From Pseudomonas paraversuta (lineage in GTDB: Bacteria > Pseudomonadota > Gammaproteobacteria > Pseudomonadales > Pseudomonadaceae): a stretch of 64,000 nt of DNA. Below, one piece after another: positions 39,832 through 48,665 of the stretch. A model generated the notes under the pieces. It ran no database searches. It saw only the letters and a program-made list of their open reading frames with translations, and was not told where the DNA came from. The stretch's first letter is position 1. The number at the start of each line of letters is the position of its first letter. Where the stretch lies: the NCBI RefSeq assembly GCF_904063065.1, contig NZ_CAJFCL010000007.1, forward strand, positions 1 to 64,000, written 5' to 3'. The translations under genes and the position numbers were made by a program.

Positions 39832-41073
39832 ATGAAGCGCGCAGACATCAAGCGCCGCCCTCTGGCCGATACCACGCTGGCCGGGCTGGAGGCAGAGTCA
39901 AAAGAATATCGAGAGCTTGATGGGAGCGGTCTCTACTTCCGGGTAAAGCCTGACGGCGGCAAATCCTGGCAACTGCGCTACAAACGTCCGGCGGGCAATT
40001 GGGCCTGGATGGGGCTCGGGGGTTATCCAGAGGTCAGTGGTGCCGTGGCACGAGAGAAAGCTGCTGAACTACGCAAAGTAGTGAGTAGCGGTGCCGACCC
40101 TCTGGAACAGAAACGTTCTGCCAAAGCTGCCATCGACATTGCCAAAGCCCGCACTTTTCGCGCAGCCGCTGACGCATGGCTCAAGGCCAAAGAAGAAAAA
40201 GGCCTGGCACCCTCCACCCTCAACAAGATCCGCACCTACCTCGACAAAGACATACTCCCGGCACTTGGCGACAAACCTCTCGACGACATCACCCGCACCG
40301 ATTGCGCCGAGCTGCAGGCCAGCATTGAGGCTCGTGACGCCCACAACGTTGCCGAGAAATGCCGCACCTGGATCAATCAGATCTTTGGCCGGGCCATCGG
40401 CTTGGGACTGACAGAGAACGATCCGGGGAGCCGCTTGCGGGATATTGCCGCGCAAGCTCCCAAGACTCAGCAACACCCTCACCTCCTCGAGCACGAGCTG
40501 GGTGAGTTTGTTCAGGCACTCAAAAACACCCCCAGCAGACTCACCGCTCGCACAGCGGCATGGCTTTGCCTGTGGACAGCCTCAAGACCGGGCATGGTCC
40601 GCTTTGCTGAGTGGAAAGAAATCGACCTTGAAAAAGCCCTGTGGACCACACCGGCAGAGAAAATGAAGATGCGCAGGGATTTTGTCAGCCCTCTACCCAA
40701 GCAAGCTATAGAGGCACTGAAGGAGCTACAGGCATTAACAGGTCGTAGTAGGTGGCTATTCCCAGGAGTCGGCGCGAAGAACCCGACCATCAGCGAAAAC
40801 ACTATTAACAAAGTGTTCTCCACTATTGGTTACAAAGGTCGTCTTGTAGGTCATGGCACTCGACACACCGCGAGCACACTCCTGAGGGAGCATGGCTGGC
40901 CAAAAGAGCATGTGGAGGCTCAACTGGCACATAAAGAACAAGGCATCTCCGGGGTTTACAACAAGGCCCAGTATCTCGATAACCGAATCAAAATGATGCA
41001 GTGGTACGCCGACCACCTTGAAGAGCTGAGCGCTGGGAATGTGGTGCACGCAGACTTCGGGAAAGCGATATGA
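39832..41073 (+). CDS. P4-type tyrosine integrase of the tRNA-Leu island
   Basis: The product from the ATG at 39832 is 413 aa. It opens with the DUF4102 arm-binding domain (LDGSGLYFRVKPDGGKSWQL), followed by a SAM-like core-binding domain, and the catalytic residues in LCLWTASRPGMVRFAEW (Arg), GHGTRHTASTLL (HxxR), LAHKEQGISGVYNKAQY (His, Tyr). AAGG lies just before the ATG; an upstream open frame of 32 codons lies in the att repeat and is not used. It directs integration at the adjacent tRNA-Leu. It is distinct from the guaA-linked integrase. Confidence 0.95.
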   Translation: MKRADIKRRPLADTTLAGLEAESKEYRELDGSGLYFRVKPDGGKSWQLRYKRPAGNWAWMGLGGYPEVSGAVAREKAAELRKVVSSGADPLEQKRSAKAAIDIAKARTFRAAADAWLKAKEEKGLAPSTLNKIRTYLDKDILPALGDKPLDDITRTDCAELQASIEARDAHNVAEKCRTWINQIFGRAIGLGLTENDPGSRLRDIAAQAPKTQQHPHLLEHELGEFVQALKNTPSRLTARTAAWLCLWTASRPGMVRFAEWKEIDLEKALWTTPAEKMKMRRDFVSPLPKQAIEALKELQALTGRSRWLFPGVGAKNPTISENTINKVFSTIGYKGRLVGHGTRHTASTLLREHGWPKEHVEAQLAHKEQGISGVYNKAQYLDNRIKMMQWYADHLEELSAGNVVHADFGKAI

Positions 41074-41105
41074 ATATACAACCCCTACCTTCCATAAAAT
41101 CCGGT

Positions 41106-41225
41106 GTTACGTGTGTAACTCGTGTAACGAAAACAACCATGCACATGAAAATAAAGGATTTTTTATTCGTAACACTCTCTACACACACAAACTCAGCAAC
41201 GTGTAACGCGCCCAATCTGTGTAAC
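41106..41225. repeat. GTGTAAC/CGTAACA repeat cluster after the integrase
   Basis: Direct copies of GTGTAAC or a variant lie at 41113-41119, 41122-41128, 41169-41175, 41201-41207 and 41219-41225, and an inverted GTTAC at 41106-41110. The 41074-41317 interval has no gene. A similar family at 57442-57562 near the right end suggests a shared DNA-binding protein, for example the element's primase/helicase. Confidence 0.6.
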
Positions 41226-41317
41226 AGCAGCAGCTCACAAACCTACCTGCAGGTGCTCACACCCCGACACTTCTATCGCTGGTTTCATGCTCAAAAATGG
41301 GGCTCGGGGCAATCTGA

Positions 41318-42244
41318 ATGAATTTCGAATTTGGCGTGGATACTGATGATCTAGAGATTGCAGGCTACAACGTGAAGTACTTACTTTGGGATATGGACGA
41401 AGCTGAAGCAGCTGTGCACAAGCTAGCGCTTTACCCCCAATTCTACGATCACTTCTATGAGGCATTTGATGTAATCAACATGGCCACCTCGTTCTGGCTC
41501 GACGAAGGAAGCTATACAGAATATGCCGAGTCCACGATCCAATCAGTATTTCATCTTCGCGACGTGATCGTGCAAGAAGCCAGCTTTATGCAGGCAGCAT
41601 CCCTTCCAAGGACTGTTCGCAATGTCATAGGCGTTGATCACCCTGCGACTGATTCACAGCTCACTGCAACCGTGGCACTGGTCTACAGCGTGGAAGCAGT
41701 GGAGATCTTGGCCAACTGGCTTTTCAACCTCGAAATCATCGTCGAGGGGATCGACGCAGAGCTAATTGAACAATTGAAAATGATGCCTTCGCGGGAATAC
41801 CTAGACCTAGTTGAGAGACAAAGAGATCTCAACAGCGGCCTGGAAATCTATGCCCGGGAACAATTCGCCATCAGAAAAGGGGATGCTGAAAACGCCCTTC
41901 AATTGGCTGGCCTTTATCAGCAAATTGAAAACATCGATGTTTCGGTTAAGGGATTCAATGTTTCAAGCGTACTGCACGACATCGTAAGCACTGCGTTCTC
42001 TTCCAAAGCCTCGTTACGGTCAAGTGCAGCTGGCAAAGGCAATAAATCTCCTGACTCTGTGAAACAGCAAGAATCTCAGGATTTAAAGGACAGGATCATA
42101 AAGTCAGCCAAGCGGCACCTTCAAGCCAATGCCCAAAGCACAAAAACAGAACTCGTGAAAGCCCTTCATGCGGATGGCATTGCATCTAAACCGACTATTC
42201 GAAAGTACGTCGACGAGGGTAATTTCTTTCCTAAATTAAAATGA
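41318..42244 (+). CDS. Island protein of unknown function, 308 aa
   Basis: I do not recognise a family. The protein has an acidic N-terminal half (GVDTDDLEIAGYNVKYLLWD and many Glu/Asp) and predicts mostly helical, with no signal peptide or membrane segment. The last 60 residues (about 245-308), beginning DLKDRIIKSAKRHL and ending in TIRKYVDEGNFFPK, look like a small helical, possibly winged-helix DNA-binding end. It overlaps the following frame by 4 bases if the alternative start of the next gene is used. Position between int and alpA suggests an element-specific accessory role. Confidence 0.7.
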   Translation: MNFEFGVDTDDLEIAGYNVKYLLWDMDEAEAAVHKLALYPQFYDHFYEAFDVINMATSFWLDEGSYTEYAESTIQSVFHLRDVIVQEASFMQAASLPRTVRNVIGVDHPATDSQLTATVALVYSVEAVEILANWLFNLEIIVEGIDAELIEQLKMMPSREYLDLVERQRDLNSGLEIYAREQFAIRKGDAENALQLAGLYQQIENIDVSVKGFNVSSVLHDIVSTAFSSKASLRSSAAGKGNKSPDSVKQQESQDLKDRIIKSAKRHLQANAQSTKTELVKALHADGIASKPTIRKYVDEGNFFPKLK

Positions 42245-42321
42245 ATAGCCAGGAAAGCAAACCATGTTTGCTTTCCGTTGCGTTCGTACCCTGTGCTGAC
42301 TCTCACTTGCTAGGCACAGCT

Positions 42322-42588
42322 ATGACGGACTATCTCACTCCAAAATCAAAAGCCCTTTCTCTCCGCGATCCAGGGACAACCTTGATCCGAATCACCGAAG
42401 TAATGGCCATCGTAGGCCTTGCTCGCCCCACCATCTACAAGCTTATGCAGCAACCCGAAAGCGGCTTCCCTACTCCAGTAAAACTAAGTAATAGCAATGC
42501 CCGCGGCGCACCTGTTGCTTGGGTACTAGGGGAAGTTCAGAGCTGGACTCGCGCCCGTATCGCTGCTCGTGACGGTGAGGCCGCATAG
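42322..42588 (+). CDS. AlpA-like regulator of the tRNA-Leu island
   Basis: The 88-aa protein starting MTDYLTPKSKALSLRDPG has the AlpA HTH in LIRITEVMAIVGLARPTIYK, then GFPTPVKLSN and GAPVAWVLGEVQSWTRARI. The open frame starts 27 codons upstream, overlapping the previous gene, but that part is unlike AlpA. In P4 such proteins activate integrase/excision. It is followed by the 99-aa gene after 2 bases. Confidence 0.88.
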   Translation: MTDYLTPKSKALSLRDPGTTLIRITEVMAIVGLARPTIYKLMQQPESGFPTPVKLSNSNARGAPVAWVLGEVQSWTRARIAARDGEAA

Positions 42589-42590
42589 AT

Positions 42591-42890
42591 ATGGGCCATC
42601 CTCTAAAAGTAACCATCTGGCCATTCCGAGTGCTGCGAAAAATCGGCTTTTCGGCATCCCTTATCACTCGTTTTGAACGGTTGCGTCGACGCCATGAAGC
42701 ACTGGGCCGTGCATTGATAGTAGTGAGCTGGCCCGACGGTGTTTGGTGCGTGCTGATCCTGCACACAGAACGCTTTGGCGCAGTCGCCCTTGATGAGCCA
42801 GAGAAGCTTTACGCCTATCACGAAGCTCGCCAAATGGTCAGTGAAAGCATCGTTCCAATTCTGCATCTGCGTCACGAAATCCATGCCTGA
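42591..42890 (+). CDS. Small island protein, 99 aa
   Basis: No family recognised. The protein is basic in its middle (FERLRRRHEALGRAL) with a hydrophobic beta-like stretch LIVVSWPDGVWCVLIL, and predicts soluble. It starts 2 bases after the alpA-like stop with GATATGGGCC at the start, so translation is likely coupled. It is the last gene before the C4-like RNA region. Confidence 0.65.
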   Translation: MGHPLKVTIWPFRVLRKIGFSASLITRFERLRRRHEALGRALIVVSWPDGVWCVLILHTERFGAVALDEPEKLYAYHEARQMVSESIVPILHLRHEIHA

Positions 42891-43050
42891 AACGAAAACG
42901 CCCCCGGGAGCGATCCGGAGGCGTTGAGGTATATCTACATGCCAGCTCAATTTATGCCGCTTCGAAAAAATGCGCAAGACCTCCACACGGTTGCACTTTC
43001 CAAAATGGGACGGTACTCTCTCGCCGTCGCTGCAAAATCAGTGACCGGGC

Positions 43051-43112
43051 TTGGTAACCCGTTGAACAATAGGCGCAACAGCGCCCCCATCTCGATTGCA
43101 GGCGCTTTTTTT
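43051..43112 (+). promoter_or_regulatory. Leader switch: C4 target module plus competing hairpins and terminator
   Basis: This stretch holds TTGGTAACC (43051-43059), ACAATAGG (43066-43073), and two mutually exclusive hairpins. GGCGC (43072-43076) pairs with GCGCC (43081-43085), or GCGCC pairs with GGCGC at 43101-43105, which is followed by T7. The second is a terminator. ACAATAGG overlaps the first GG of the antiterminator. It is complementary to the loop CCTATTGT of the downstream C4-like RNA. Pairing would free GCGCC to form the terminator. Confidence 0.7.
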
Positions 43113-43133
43113 GCGTCCGCATATTCGTTTTAT

Positions 43134-43208
43134 GGCGGCTGTGCGTGGGAGACCTTCGGGTCTGCCGGGTTCCTATTGTCCCGGTTTACCAACCTGCGTA
43201 CAGCTGCC
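43134..43208 (+). ncRNA. C4/CI-like antisense RNA (P4-type immunity RNA)
   Basis: The fold reads as a closing helix, 43134-43145 with 43197-43208 (12 bp with two G-U), a hairpin AGACC-TTCG-GGTCT at 43150-43163, and a hairpin CCGGG-loop-CCCGG at 43165-43184 whose loop TTCCTATTGT exposes TCCTATTGT (43171-43179). That loop is complementary to ACAATAGG at 43066-43073 and ACAATAGGA at 43245-43253. TACCAA at 43087-43092 region of this RNA (43187-43192) can pair with TTGGTA at 43051 and 43219. This matches the C4/CI RNAs of P1 and P4 in shape and target layout. Confidence 0.85.
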
Positions 43209-43263
43209 ACCCATTCGCTTGGTAACGAACGTGGCAGCTCCTCAACAATAGGAGTTTCGCCAG

Positions 43264-43422
43264 ATGCACGCCCTCAATCCGTTCAAAAATCGCGCCGCAG
43301 CTCATCGAGCAATGGCTCTCGCCGCTTTACACGCAAACTCCAGCCTCGCTACACGTCTCGCCCGCTACAACGCTCACATGTCCAAAGCTCGCTCCCTCGA
43401 ATCTGCAGGGGGTGCTCGATGA
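43264..43422 (+). CDS. Small Ala-rich island protein, 52 aa
   Basis: An ATG at 43264, with AGGAG nine bases upstream, opens a 52-codon frame: MHALNPFKNRAAAHRAMAL near the start, Ala/Arg/Leu-rich and basic, ending LESAGGAR. Its stop overlaps the next ATG as ATGA. The Shine-Dalgarno AGGAG lies inside the second C4 target (43245-43253), so the antisense RNA could block its translation. It is too short for routine calling but the signals are clear. Function unknown; basic and helical, so nucleic-acid binding is possible. Confidence 0.7.
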   Translation: MHALNPFKNRAAAHRAMALAALHANSSLATRLARYNAHMSKARSLESAGGAR

Positions 43423-43703
43423 AAAGCCTGTTGAGCTTCGCCCTGCCCGAAGACCTCCTGTGCGTCAGCAAAGAGGCCGAAGCCGGTATCCCGATTGACG
43501 CCATCACCTGCGCCATTGATCGCGCCTCGTCTGTGCTGACCCTACTGGAAGATCACTTTGAAGGTGACACCCCTCGCCTCTCCAACCACATCATCGCGTC
43601 CGTGCTTTGGGATGTTCGCGGCACGCTTGGCTTAATCAGAACGCTGGCCATGCATGCTGATACGGCATCGAACCAGAGTGATTCCTCTGGGGGTGCAAAA
43701 TGA
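43419..43703 (+). CDS. Small acidic island protein, 94 aa
   Basis: Translation from ATG 43419 gives MKSLLSFALPEDLLCVSKEA and a helical 94-aa protein ending SNQSDSSGGAK. The open frame extends upstream through the C4 RNA region to 42924, but that part overlaps the RNA and has no ribosome-binding signal, so the ATGA-coupled start is chosen. Its stop overlaps the primase start by 4 bases. No family recognised. Confidence 0.75.
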   Translation: MKSLLSFALPEDLLCVSKEAEAGIPIDAITCAIDRASSVLTLLEDHFEGDTPRLSNHIIASVLWDVRGTLGLIRTLAMHADTASNQSDSSGGAK

Positions 43704-46582
43704 ATACTCCCCCAAAAGGTAATTCACGCCGCCCAACTTTTGCCCAAGTCAAAGCCGCAGCTCTGCGCAACATTGATCGCGTACTCACTCAATGGCTACC
43801 CAACGGCAAGCGTGTAGACGGCGGTAAGGAATACACAGCACCCAATCCAACCCGCACCGACAAGCGCGCAGGCTCACTCAAAATCAATCTGAGCAAAGGC
43901 ACCTGGGCTGATTTTGCGACCGGCGATAAAGGCGGCGATCTGATTGATTTGGTGCGCTACCTGGATGGCGGCACGGACGTAGAGGCCTGCAACAAACTTG
44001 CGGATCTGCTTCGGCTGAACGCTGAGGATTCGCCATCAAAACCAGCACCGACTAAAAGCCCAGCACCTGAGTGGAAAGCAATTCAACCGATCCCAGCGGA
44101 GGCCATGAATAAGTGCCCTGCCAAGCATCGGCAGCACGACGCGCCATCCAAAGTCTGGATCTATCGCGATACTCAGGGCCAGCCCCTTATGGTGCTTTAT
44201 CGCTTTGACCTCGGCACAGACGAAGACGGCAAGCCCAAGAAAGTCTTCGCCCCGCTAACGTGGTGCCAGAGCTCCGATACCCAAACTACTCAATGGCGCT
44301 GGCAAGGCTTGGCCGAACCTCGCCCACTGCTTCGACTGCACGAACTCAGCCTGCAAGCAGGTGCAACAGTGGTGCTGTGCGAAGGTGAAAAGGCTGCAGA
44401 TGCTGCCGCCGAACTCTTCCCAGCTTACGTGGCTACCTGCTGGCCAAATGGCTCGAATGCCTGGCACAAAGTTGACCTGTCCCCTCTCAAAAATCGCACT
44501 GTCGTGTTGTGGCCCGATAACGACCCGAGCGGTACAACCTGCATGGATGCCGTTGCTAAAAAACTGGAAGCAATTGGCGCCGAGTCAGTTCGCGTAATTG
44601 CGCTGGAAAACTTCAAACGCAAACCCACCCTCAAAAATGGCCTGCCCGGTTTCACCAAGGGCGGCATGTGGGAGCAAGGCGACGATGCCGCGGACGCACT
44701 CGCCAAAGGCTGGACGTCGAGCCACATTGCCGAGTTGGAGTGCACTGGCGAACTGTTTGGTACTGCGCCTGCTCCGACTGTAGAACCCAAGGTAAAAACA
44801 CCGGCAAAGCGTGCCTCGAAACCCAAAACCGACACTCTACCCAGCGGCTTTCGCCTGACTCACGAAGGGGTGTTTTATTCCGGTGAAGATGGCGAGTCAC
44901 GCCCTGTTTGCTCACCACTGGAAATCCTCGCTCGCACCCGCGATGCCAAAGGTCATAACTGGGGATTGCTGGTCGAGTTTGACGACCCCGATGGCGCAAA
45001 AAAACGCTGGAACATTCCGGCGCGCACCATGACCGGCGACTTCGGAAAAGACGTTCTAGGCCCTCTGGTAGATATGGGGTTGCGCCTTGCTGGCACACGC
45101 TCCAGCCGCAATGCGCGTAACGATCTGCAGAGCTACTTCCAAGGATTCGACAGCGCACAGCGCGCACGCTTGGTCACACGACTGGGCTGGCACGACAGCG
45201 CCTTTCTACTGCCAGAGCAGCAAGTTGGTTCCCACGCTGAGCACCTACATTTCTATGAAGCAGGCGCCCAACTGCCGCCTATAAGTGAGGCAGGCACCTT
45301 GGAGCAGTGGCAAGAGCAAATCGGCGCCTTGTGCGTTGGCAATCATCGCTTGGCATTTGTGGCCAGCGTGGCGTTTGCTGGGCCACTGCTGCACATGCTT
45401 GGTCATGAATCAGGCGGCTTTCACCTGTACGGCGACAGCTCGGGCGGTAAAACGACACACCTGCAAGTCGCTGCCTCGATCTACGGAGGGCCCCGCTTGG
45501 TGCGGTCATGGCGTTCGACCGATAATGCACTGGAGTCCATAGCAGCCGCGCACTCGGACGGCCTCCTGGTACTCGACGAAATCGGCATGTGTGACCCCCG
45601 CATCATTGGCGAAACCGTGTACATGCTCGGCAACGGCACCGGGAAAGCCCGCGCTAACGATCGTGGCCAAGCGGGCCGACAGGTTCAGGAGTGGCGCCTA
45701 CTGTTTCTATCCACAGGCGAAAAAACTTTGGCGCAACACATGGCCGAAGCCAACAAAGAGCTCAAAGCAGGCATGGAAGTACGCATGCTCGCGGTGCCTG
45801 CAGATGCTAGTAAAGGGCTCGGCATGTTCGACGTATTGAATGGTTTTGAGGACGCTGCCGCCCTTTCTGACGCACTCAAAGCCCGAGTGGCCAAATACTA
45901 CGGCACACCGCTCACAGCCTTTCTAGCAGCGCTGTGCGAGCCCGGAAAAATGCACGGCTGGGCGATCATCCTGCGCCGCACGCTTGAAGGGTTTATTGCC
46001 AAATCCCTGCCCGCCTCAGCGAGTGGTCAGGCCCATCGCGCAGCCCTTCGCTTTGGCCTTGCGGCTGCAGCTGGTGAGCTCGCTACCGCATTGGGCATCA
46101 CCGGTTGGCCTGACGGCACCGCGACCACAGCAGCCCGTGTCTGCCTCAACGCATGGCTGAATGAACGCGGCGGCGCCGGTAACTATGAAGGCGATGCCAT
46201 CGTTGCTCGGCTGCGCCAAGTCATCGAACGCTTCGGTGAAAGCCGCTTCACGCGCTGGGAATCCGCCGCCGCCAAGATCGACGAGCACGGCCCGCGCACC
46301 ATCGACCGGTTGGGCTTTCGCAAATCGTTGGAGCATGGCCTGGGCGACGAGCTGCATACCACCAACACCTACTACGTGCTGCCCGAGGCGTGGCGCTCCG
46401 AAGTATTTAAAGGCATGAACATCAATGCCGTGAACAAGGAGCTGCTGCGTCGTGGCGTGCTCGAGCCGGGAAGCGACGGTAAGGCGTCTAGCCTTGTCCG
46501 CCTGCCGGGCCTAGGGCCGCAGCGCTGCTACATCGTAAATACGGTTCCGGGGACGGATGAGAGCGAGGCCAGGGCTGCCTGA
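43700..46582 (+). CDS. P4-alpha-like primase/helicase with TOPRIM and DUF927
   Basis: This 960-aa protein begins with a region resembling P4 alpha/primase N-termini, then a TOPRIM-like segment (VVLCEGEKAADAAAELF, about residue 224; VVLWPDNDPSG, about 268), and a C-terminal DUF927 helicase domain (from about 390). Walker A (GDSSGGKTT) is near residue 577 and Walker B (LLVLDEIGMCD) near 622. Such proteins prime and unwind the element origin. Start overlaps the previous gene (ATGA). It is the island's replication gene and would act at origin repeats such as those at 41106 or 57442. Confidence 0.9.
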   Translation: MNTPPKGNSRRPTFAQVKAAALRNIDRVLTQWLPNGKRVDGGKEYTAPNPTRTDKRAGSLKINLSKGTWADFATGDKGGDLIDLVRYLDGGTDVEACNKLADLLRLNAEDSPSKPAPTKSPAPEWKAIQPIPAEAMNKCPAKHRQHDAPSKVWIYRDTQGQPLMVLYRFDLGTDEDGKPKKVFAPLTWCQSSDTQTTQWRWQGLAEPRPLLRLHELSLQAGATVVLCEGEKAADAAAELFPAYVATCWPNGSNAWHKVDLSPLKNRTVVLWPDNDPSGTTCMDAVAKKLEAIGAESVRVIALENFKRKPTLKNGLPGFTKGGMWEQGDDAADALAKGWTSSHIAELECTGELFGTAPAPTVEPKVKTPAKRASKPKTDTLPSGFRLTHEGVFYSGEDGESRPVCSPLEILARTRDAKGHNWGLLVEFDDPDGAKKRWNIPARTMTGDFGKDVLGPLVDMGLRLAGTRSSRNARNDLQSYFQGFDSAQRARLVTRLGWHDSAFLLPEQQVGSHAEHLHFYEAGAQLPPISEAGTLEQWQEQIGALCVGNHRLAFVASVAFAGPLLHMLGHESGGFHLYGDSSGGKTTHLQVAASIYGGPRLVRSWRSTDNALESIAAAHSDGLLVLDEIGMCDPRIIGETVYMLGNGTGKARANDRGQAGRQVQEWRLLFLSTGEKTLAQHMAEANKELKAGMEVRMLAVPADASKGLGMFDVLNGFEDAAALSDALKARVAKYYGTPLTAFLAALCEPGKMHGWAIILRRTLEGFIAKSLPASASGQAHRAALRFGLAAAAGELATALGITGWPDGTATTAARVCLNAWLNERGGAGNYEGDAIVARLRQVIERFGESRFTRWESAAAKIDEHGPRTIDRLGFRKSLEHGLGDELHTTNTYYVLPEAWRSEVFKGMNINAVNKELLRRGVLEPGSDGKASSLVRLPGLGPQRCYIVNTVPGTDESEARAA

Positions 46583-46656
46583 CGGCAACCCATTGTTCGA
46601 GGTAGCGCCGGCTCATTCCCGGCCTCGCCAGCCGCTCATCCAATCCCAAATCAAAT

Positions 46657-47655
46657 ATGAAAGGAACTAGAGACGTGAACGAATTCCAAGCATCCACCCA
46701 ACAACGTGAACTACAGAGCAATAAACAGGAAAGCCTTGAGATCACAAACCTTGCAGAGCCTATTTCTGACACCAGTGAAAAAACTGAGCAGTGCGAAAAA
46801 AGACGTCATCTGCTGGATGAAATCGAAAAGCTGAAAATCTACCGCGACGAACACCTGAGCGAAGCCGAACAACTCTATACAGGTATGTCTCCTCTGGAAG
46901 TGCTATTGGAGGGCAGCGAGGTAATGGACGCTGCTCGCGAATATGAAATCCGGAAGCAGTACAACGAACTGAAAATCCCTTATGACTCTCGAAAGCTTCA
47001 AGCCAACATTCTGAGCAATCAGATTGCTCGTCGCGAGAAGCTCGTTAATCACGAAACCCTGATGGCGGGCTACACCGAGTCGATGGATAACTGGAAAGCC
47101 GACGAGCAAGAACTAAATGAAAAACGGGACAGCCTCAGTACCCGTTTGAAACAAATTCAACAGCAAGCAAACGAGGACATGGCAAAAGCCCGTCAAGCAG
47201 AAACCGATGCAGCAACCGCCTATGCTCAGGCCGTGGCATGGGGCGACACCGAGGGTGAAAAAAAAGCCGATGCGGACGCGCAAAAGCATGCAAAAAACCT
47301 CGCAACTGCAGCCGAGCATAATCGTCGCCAACATCTGATTATTGCCGCACTGGAGCAGGAGCTGATCATCGTTGATCAACACATCGTCGAGGCAAAAAGG
47401 GAATATAAGGCGATTGAAAGGCAGGCCCTGCTCCTAGCTCATACAGTGCTGGAAGAACAATGGAACGAAAAAGCCAAGGAGCTTTTGGATATGGGAGGCA
47501 AGCTCTGGGCTGCGTATCGACTGATAGATCGCGATCAAATCAGCCTAAGGAAGCTACAGCTTCCTGAAGAAGGCGAACGATTCTATAGCTGGGATAGTAG
47601 TGATTTGTCGGAACGCTCTTACAAGTACACCGTCCAGGACGTCCTTGCAATGTAA
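46657..47655 (+). CDS. Long coiled-coil protein, 332 aa
   Basis: Almost wholly helical and strongly charged (Lys/Glu/Gln), with heptad-like spacing from about residue 45 to 260, for example EKRRHLLDEIEKLKIYRDEH and KADADAQKHAKNLATAAEHN. No signal peptide or membrane segment. It follows the primase by 74 bases in the same direction, so it may be cotranscribed. No family recognised; the N-terminal 40 residues are polar and probably disordered. Confidence 0.7.
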   Translation: MKGTRDVNEFQASTQQRELQSNKQESLEITNLAEPISDTSEKTEQCEKRRHLLDEIEKLKIYRDEHLSEAEQLYTGMSPLEVLLEGSEVMDAAREYEIRKQYNELKIPYDSRKLQANILSNQIARREKLVNHETLMAGYTESMDNWKADEQELNEKRDSLSTRLKQIQQQANEDMAKARQAETDAATAYAQAVAWGDTEGEKKADADAQKHAKNLATAAEHNRRQHLIIAALEQELIIVDQHIVEAKREYKAIERQALLLAHTVLEEQWNEKAKELLDMGGKLWAAYRLIDRDQISLRKLQLPEEGERFYSWDSSDLSERSYKYTVQDVLAM

Positions 47656-47717
47656 CCCCTCATATCTCCCGAAACGGCCTAATCCAGGGCCGTTTCGATC
47701 CCCCAAGAGGCTCAACC

Positions 47718-47906
47718 ATGAACGCTGCAATACAAAGCAAAAACAGTTATTCAGATACCCTGAAAGCAAGAAAATCCCACCTGAACGGACTGATCAATCT
47801 CGTAAAACCGAAGTCTGGGAAGACTACAAACATAGAAACCATGACGATTGCAGCAATCAACGCAGAGATTAGTATCATAGAAAAACAACTGAAAAAACGG
47901 GGCTAA
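47718..47906 (+). CDS. Small basic island protein, 62 aa
   Basis: The frame starts MNAAIQSKNSYSDTLKARKS with AGAGG 7 bases upstream and ends KQLKKRG, 62 codons. It is basic and helix-rich. It lies 62 bases after the coiled-coil gene. Short, so real coding is likely but not proven. Confidence 0.55.
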   Translation: MNAAIQSKNSYSDTLKARKSHLNGLINLVKPKSGKTTNIETMTIAAINAEISIIEKQLKKRG

Positions 47907-47908
47907 CA

Positions 47909-47940
47909 CTAAGGTGGAAGCCCCTAGGCTTCCGCCTTAG
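47909..47940. terminator. Strong hairpin between the backbone and cargo
   Basis: CTAAGGTGGAAGC (47909-47921) and GCTTCCGCCTTAG (47928-47940) form a 13-bp stem with one G-U pair and a 6-base loop, directly after the 62-aa gene. No clear T tract follows, so it may be a processing or stability hairpin or a weak terminator. Confidence 0.55.
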
Positions 47941-48167
47941 CCTGAGCTTCAAATATCTGCCAACAGCCCTACAATCCTTCACCAAAAATTTCCATACTTT
48001 TGGAAAATTTTTTAAAACGGCGATTTTTTCCGATTCAAGGCCTTTGCAACTGGCCTCAATCGAACAGGAGCGTCTGAAAAATCGAAGCCGATCTAGTTTG
48101 TTTCCGCTAAAGTCTGAGGAAAAGGAAAGCTCACCCCTCGGGGTACTAATGATAGAGTTGATATCGT

Positions 48168-48665
48168 ATGGATGCAGGCAAGAAAAAAGAGCAGTTCAAT
48201 ATTGCGTATTTGCACGCAATGGCAGCCCAAGCTGGACTTAACCCAAGTCAGCTTATGGTTGATGACGACAGTATCGATATCCAACTTTCGGGTAAGGGAT
48301 TTACTGGCATGCTTCGGAACCCCATGGTCCAGTTGCAGCTGAAATGTACCTCTCAGAACTTGGTTTCTGGAAATGTTATAAAATTCCCTCTATCTCGCAA
48401 AAATTTTGACGATCTTCGCGGCGGTAACGTGATTTGTCCGCGTTACCTCGTTGTGCTATTGATACCGGAAGACGATGAGTTGTGGGTGAAACATCACTCC
48501 TCGCACATGGCTCTGCATAATATCTGCTATTGGCTCTCACTCAGGGATTTCCCGAACACTAACAACATCTCATCCGTTACCGTTGAGATACCACTTTCAC
48601 AGCGGCTAACCACCACAAGCTTGCGACACCTGTTAACGCTGGCTAGCGACGGGGAAAGCGCATGA
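48168..48665 (+). CDS. DUF4365-like protein, candidate nuclease fold
   Basis: The 165-aa product has DDDSIDIQLSGKG (Asp37) followed about 20 residues later by VQLQLKCTSQ (Gln57-x-Lys59), the D...QxK arrangement of DUF4365 proteins related to PD-(D/E)xK nucleases. A hydrophobic core strand YLVVLLIPEDDELW follows. Its stop overlaps the next start as ATGA, so translation is coupled. DUF4365 proteins are recurrent in prokaryotic defence loci. Catalytic activity is inferred only; not all family members retain it. Confidence 0.7.
   Translation: MDAGKKKEQFNIAYLHAMAAQAGLNPSQLMVDDDSIDIQLSGKGFTGMLRNPMVQLQLKCTSQNLVSGNVIKFPLSRKNFDDLRGGNVICPRYLVVLLIPEDDELWVKHHSSHMALHNICYWLSLRDFPNTNNISSVTVEIPLSQRLTTTSLRHLLTLASDGESA

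Noticed and set aside
42924..43418. Upstream part of a 259-codon frame covering the C4-like RNA
   Set aside because: It overlaps a well-folded antisense RNA, has no ribosome-binding site, and its coding sense is explained by the RNA. Only the last 94 codons, with their own ATGA-coupled start, are kept.
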